Shown one piece after another: positions 5,441 through 6,203 of a stretch of 6,203 nucleotides of DNA (position 1 is the stretch's first letter; every line of letters starts with the position of its first letter). The stretch spans positions 1 to 6,203 of the forward strand of contig JAKCCC010000126.1 in NCBI GenBank assembly GCA_021838985.1, given 5' to 3'. This DNA comes from Planctomycetota bacterium. Lineage in GTDB: Bacteria > Planctomycetota > Phycisphaerae > WQYP01. The notes beneath the pieces were generated by a model that saw only the letters and a program-made list of their open reading frames with translations, made no database searches and was not told the origin of the DNA. The position numbers and the translations under genes were made by a program.

Positions 5441-6203
5441 CTACCGCCGCACCTTTGCCACCTCGGAAAATCGCCAGTTCTGAAGCAACCGCAGACTCAG
5501 CCACAGGATCAGGAACGCGGCGACCATCACGGCGCCGATCAGCGCGAAGTGATGGTTCACGCCGGCCGCCACGCCGGCCCACCACGGGCCGACATCATGG
5601 CGGGCCAGCCCCACAATTTCCAGCGAACCAATCACCACCGCCACCACCACGGTCACCGCGGTCATTATCGCGTTGTAATAGAGCTTGCGGGAAGCCCGGA
5701 TCAAGGCCCAGCTGTACGCCCGGGCCATCAGCAAACCATCGGCGGTATCCAGCAGAATCATGCCGGCGCAAAACAGCGTCGGAAACAAAAGAATGGTCCA
5801 GAAGGGAATATGTTGGATCGCGGTGGCTGCGGAAATACCCAGCACCGCTACTTCCGTGGCGGTGTCAAATCCCAGCCCGAACAACACCCCAATTGGATAC
5901 ATTTTCCAACTGCGATCGGTGGAGCGCAGCAGTGGCGTCAGAAGGCGGTTGAACAGTCCCTGTGGCGGTGGCGCAGCTATGGCCGGGCCGTCTGGTTGAC
6001 GCCGCGCTGCGCGCAGCGCCGCCAGCGACTCCCGTAACACCAACATATTGACGAAACCCATAGCCAGCAGAAATAACGCCGAGACCAGTGACCCCACTAT
6101 ATCCACGCTCTGTTGCAGCAGCGGAAAATGGTGGTGAATCTGGCTGGCGCCGAGCGCCACGAGCACCGCCAGCAGCAGCACGATGCTGGAATGGCCTAAG
6201 GAG
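5441..6203 (-). CDS. NiCoT-family nickel/cobalt permease (5'-truncated by window edge)
   Basis: A secondary transporter of the NiCoT (HoxN/NixA/RcnA-like) class, expected to move Ni2+ or Co2+ across the cytoplasmic membrane. The visible part is 253 codons ending in TAG. The frame stays open to the window edge: upstream of a possible GTG at 6181 it continues S-L-G-H-S-S-I, matching the family LGHS motif, so the GTG is not the real start and the N-terminus with the HX4DH metal-binding helix lies outside. Counting from the GTG, the diagnostic GLGFDTATE motif is at residues 102-110, LLDTADGLLMARAYSWA at 143-159, and KLYYN near 166-170 before the last helices. Hydrophobic segments lie at about 1-12, 28-48, 96-120, 127-148, 170-192 and 208-232. 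Usual family length is about 330-380 residues, so roughly 80-120 are missing. It is separated by about 630 bp from the ABC operon on the same strand, so probably a separate transcript. Ni versus Co preference cannot be read. The family call is solid. Confidence 0.93.
   Translation of the reverse strand, partial: SLGHSSIVLLLAVLVALGASQIHHHFPLLQQSVDIVGSLVSALFLLAMGFVNMLVLRESLAALRAARRQPDGPAIAAPPPQGLFNRLLTPLLRSTDRSWKMYPIGVLFGLGFDTATEVAVLGISAATAIQHIPFWTILLFPTLFCAGMILLDTADGLLMARAYSWALIRASRKLYYNAIMTAVTVVVAVVIGSLEIVGLARHDVGPWWAGVAAGVNHHFALIGAVMVAAFLILWLSLRLLQNWRFSEVAKVRR

Noticed and set aside
5265..5585. Minus-strand frame giving a 106-residue TTKDTK-containing peptide
   Set aside because: Its first half (5441-5585) overlaps the NiCoT 3' end in another frame and the rest is translated intergenic repeat; a known artefact type.
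5925..5945. GACGCCACTG on the minus strand, resembling the B12-box core of cobalamin riboswitches
   Set aside because: It lies inside the intact NiCoT coding sequence, lacks the other conserved riboswitch blocks and is not upstream of a gene start; a chance match.

Overview
The window (roughly 60% G+C by eye) looks like chromosomal DNA of a planctomycete-type bacterium, most likely a Phycisphaerae-like lineage. Two signals point there. One is a pseudopilin-like protein with a prepilin N-terminus and a C-terminal His-Gly-Gly...Asp-Asp-His plus 'DNIFT' block, of the kind common in planctomycetes and relatives. The other is intergenic DNA built from the short repeats (CACGAAGGACACGAAG-like, GATTACAC-like, CGCGAAG-like) that give spurious 'TTKDTK' peptides in PVC genomes. 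This placement is inference from sequence style, not from a marker gene.

All five recognisable genes lie on the minus strand. Reading with transcription from high to low coordinates: (1) a NiCoT-family nickel/cobalt permease, cut by the right edge of the window (5441-6203); (2) a repeat-rich non-coding stretch of about 630 bp (4813-5440); (3) a four-gene, tightly overlapping operon (4812 down to 256) of pseudopilin, BtuF-like periplasmic binding protein, BtuC/FecCD-type permease and BtuD/FhuC-type ATPase; (4) a 255 bp non-coding tail containing several hairpins.

The operon encodes a complete type II (BtuFCD/FhuBCD-class) ABC importer for a corrinoid, iron-siderophore, haem or similar metal chelate. 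The overlaps between the pseudopilin and binding-protein genes (about 25 nt) and at the next two junctions (ATGA overlaps) indicate translational coupling, so the pseudopilin appears to be part of the importer operon. No TonB-dependent outer-membrane receptor is visible. The most interesting reading is that a surface pseudopilin works with a metal-chelate ABC importer, possibly in ligand capture or passage across the outer layers. The adjacent NiCoT gene makes a cobalt/corrinoid or nickel theme plausible, but the substrate is not proven and I found no cobalamin riboswitch.

Oddities: an unusually long (about 60-residue) leader before the pilin cleavage site, an N-terminal extension on the binding protein, an Arg/Pro-rich insertion of about 57 residues inside the first beta-sheet region of the ATPase, four copies of a CACCGCG...CGCGGTG hairpin element, and a 103-nt imperfect hairpin upstream of the operon.
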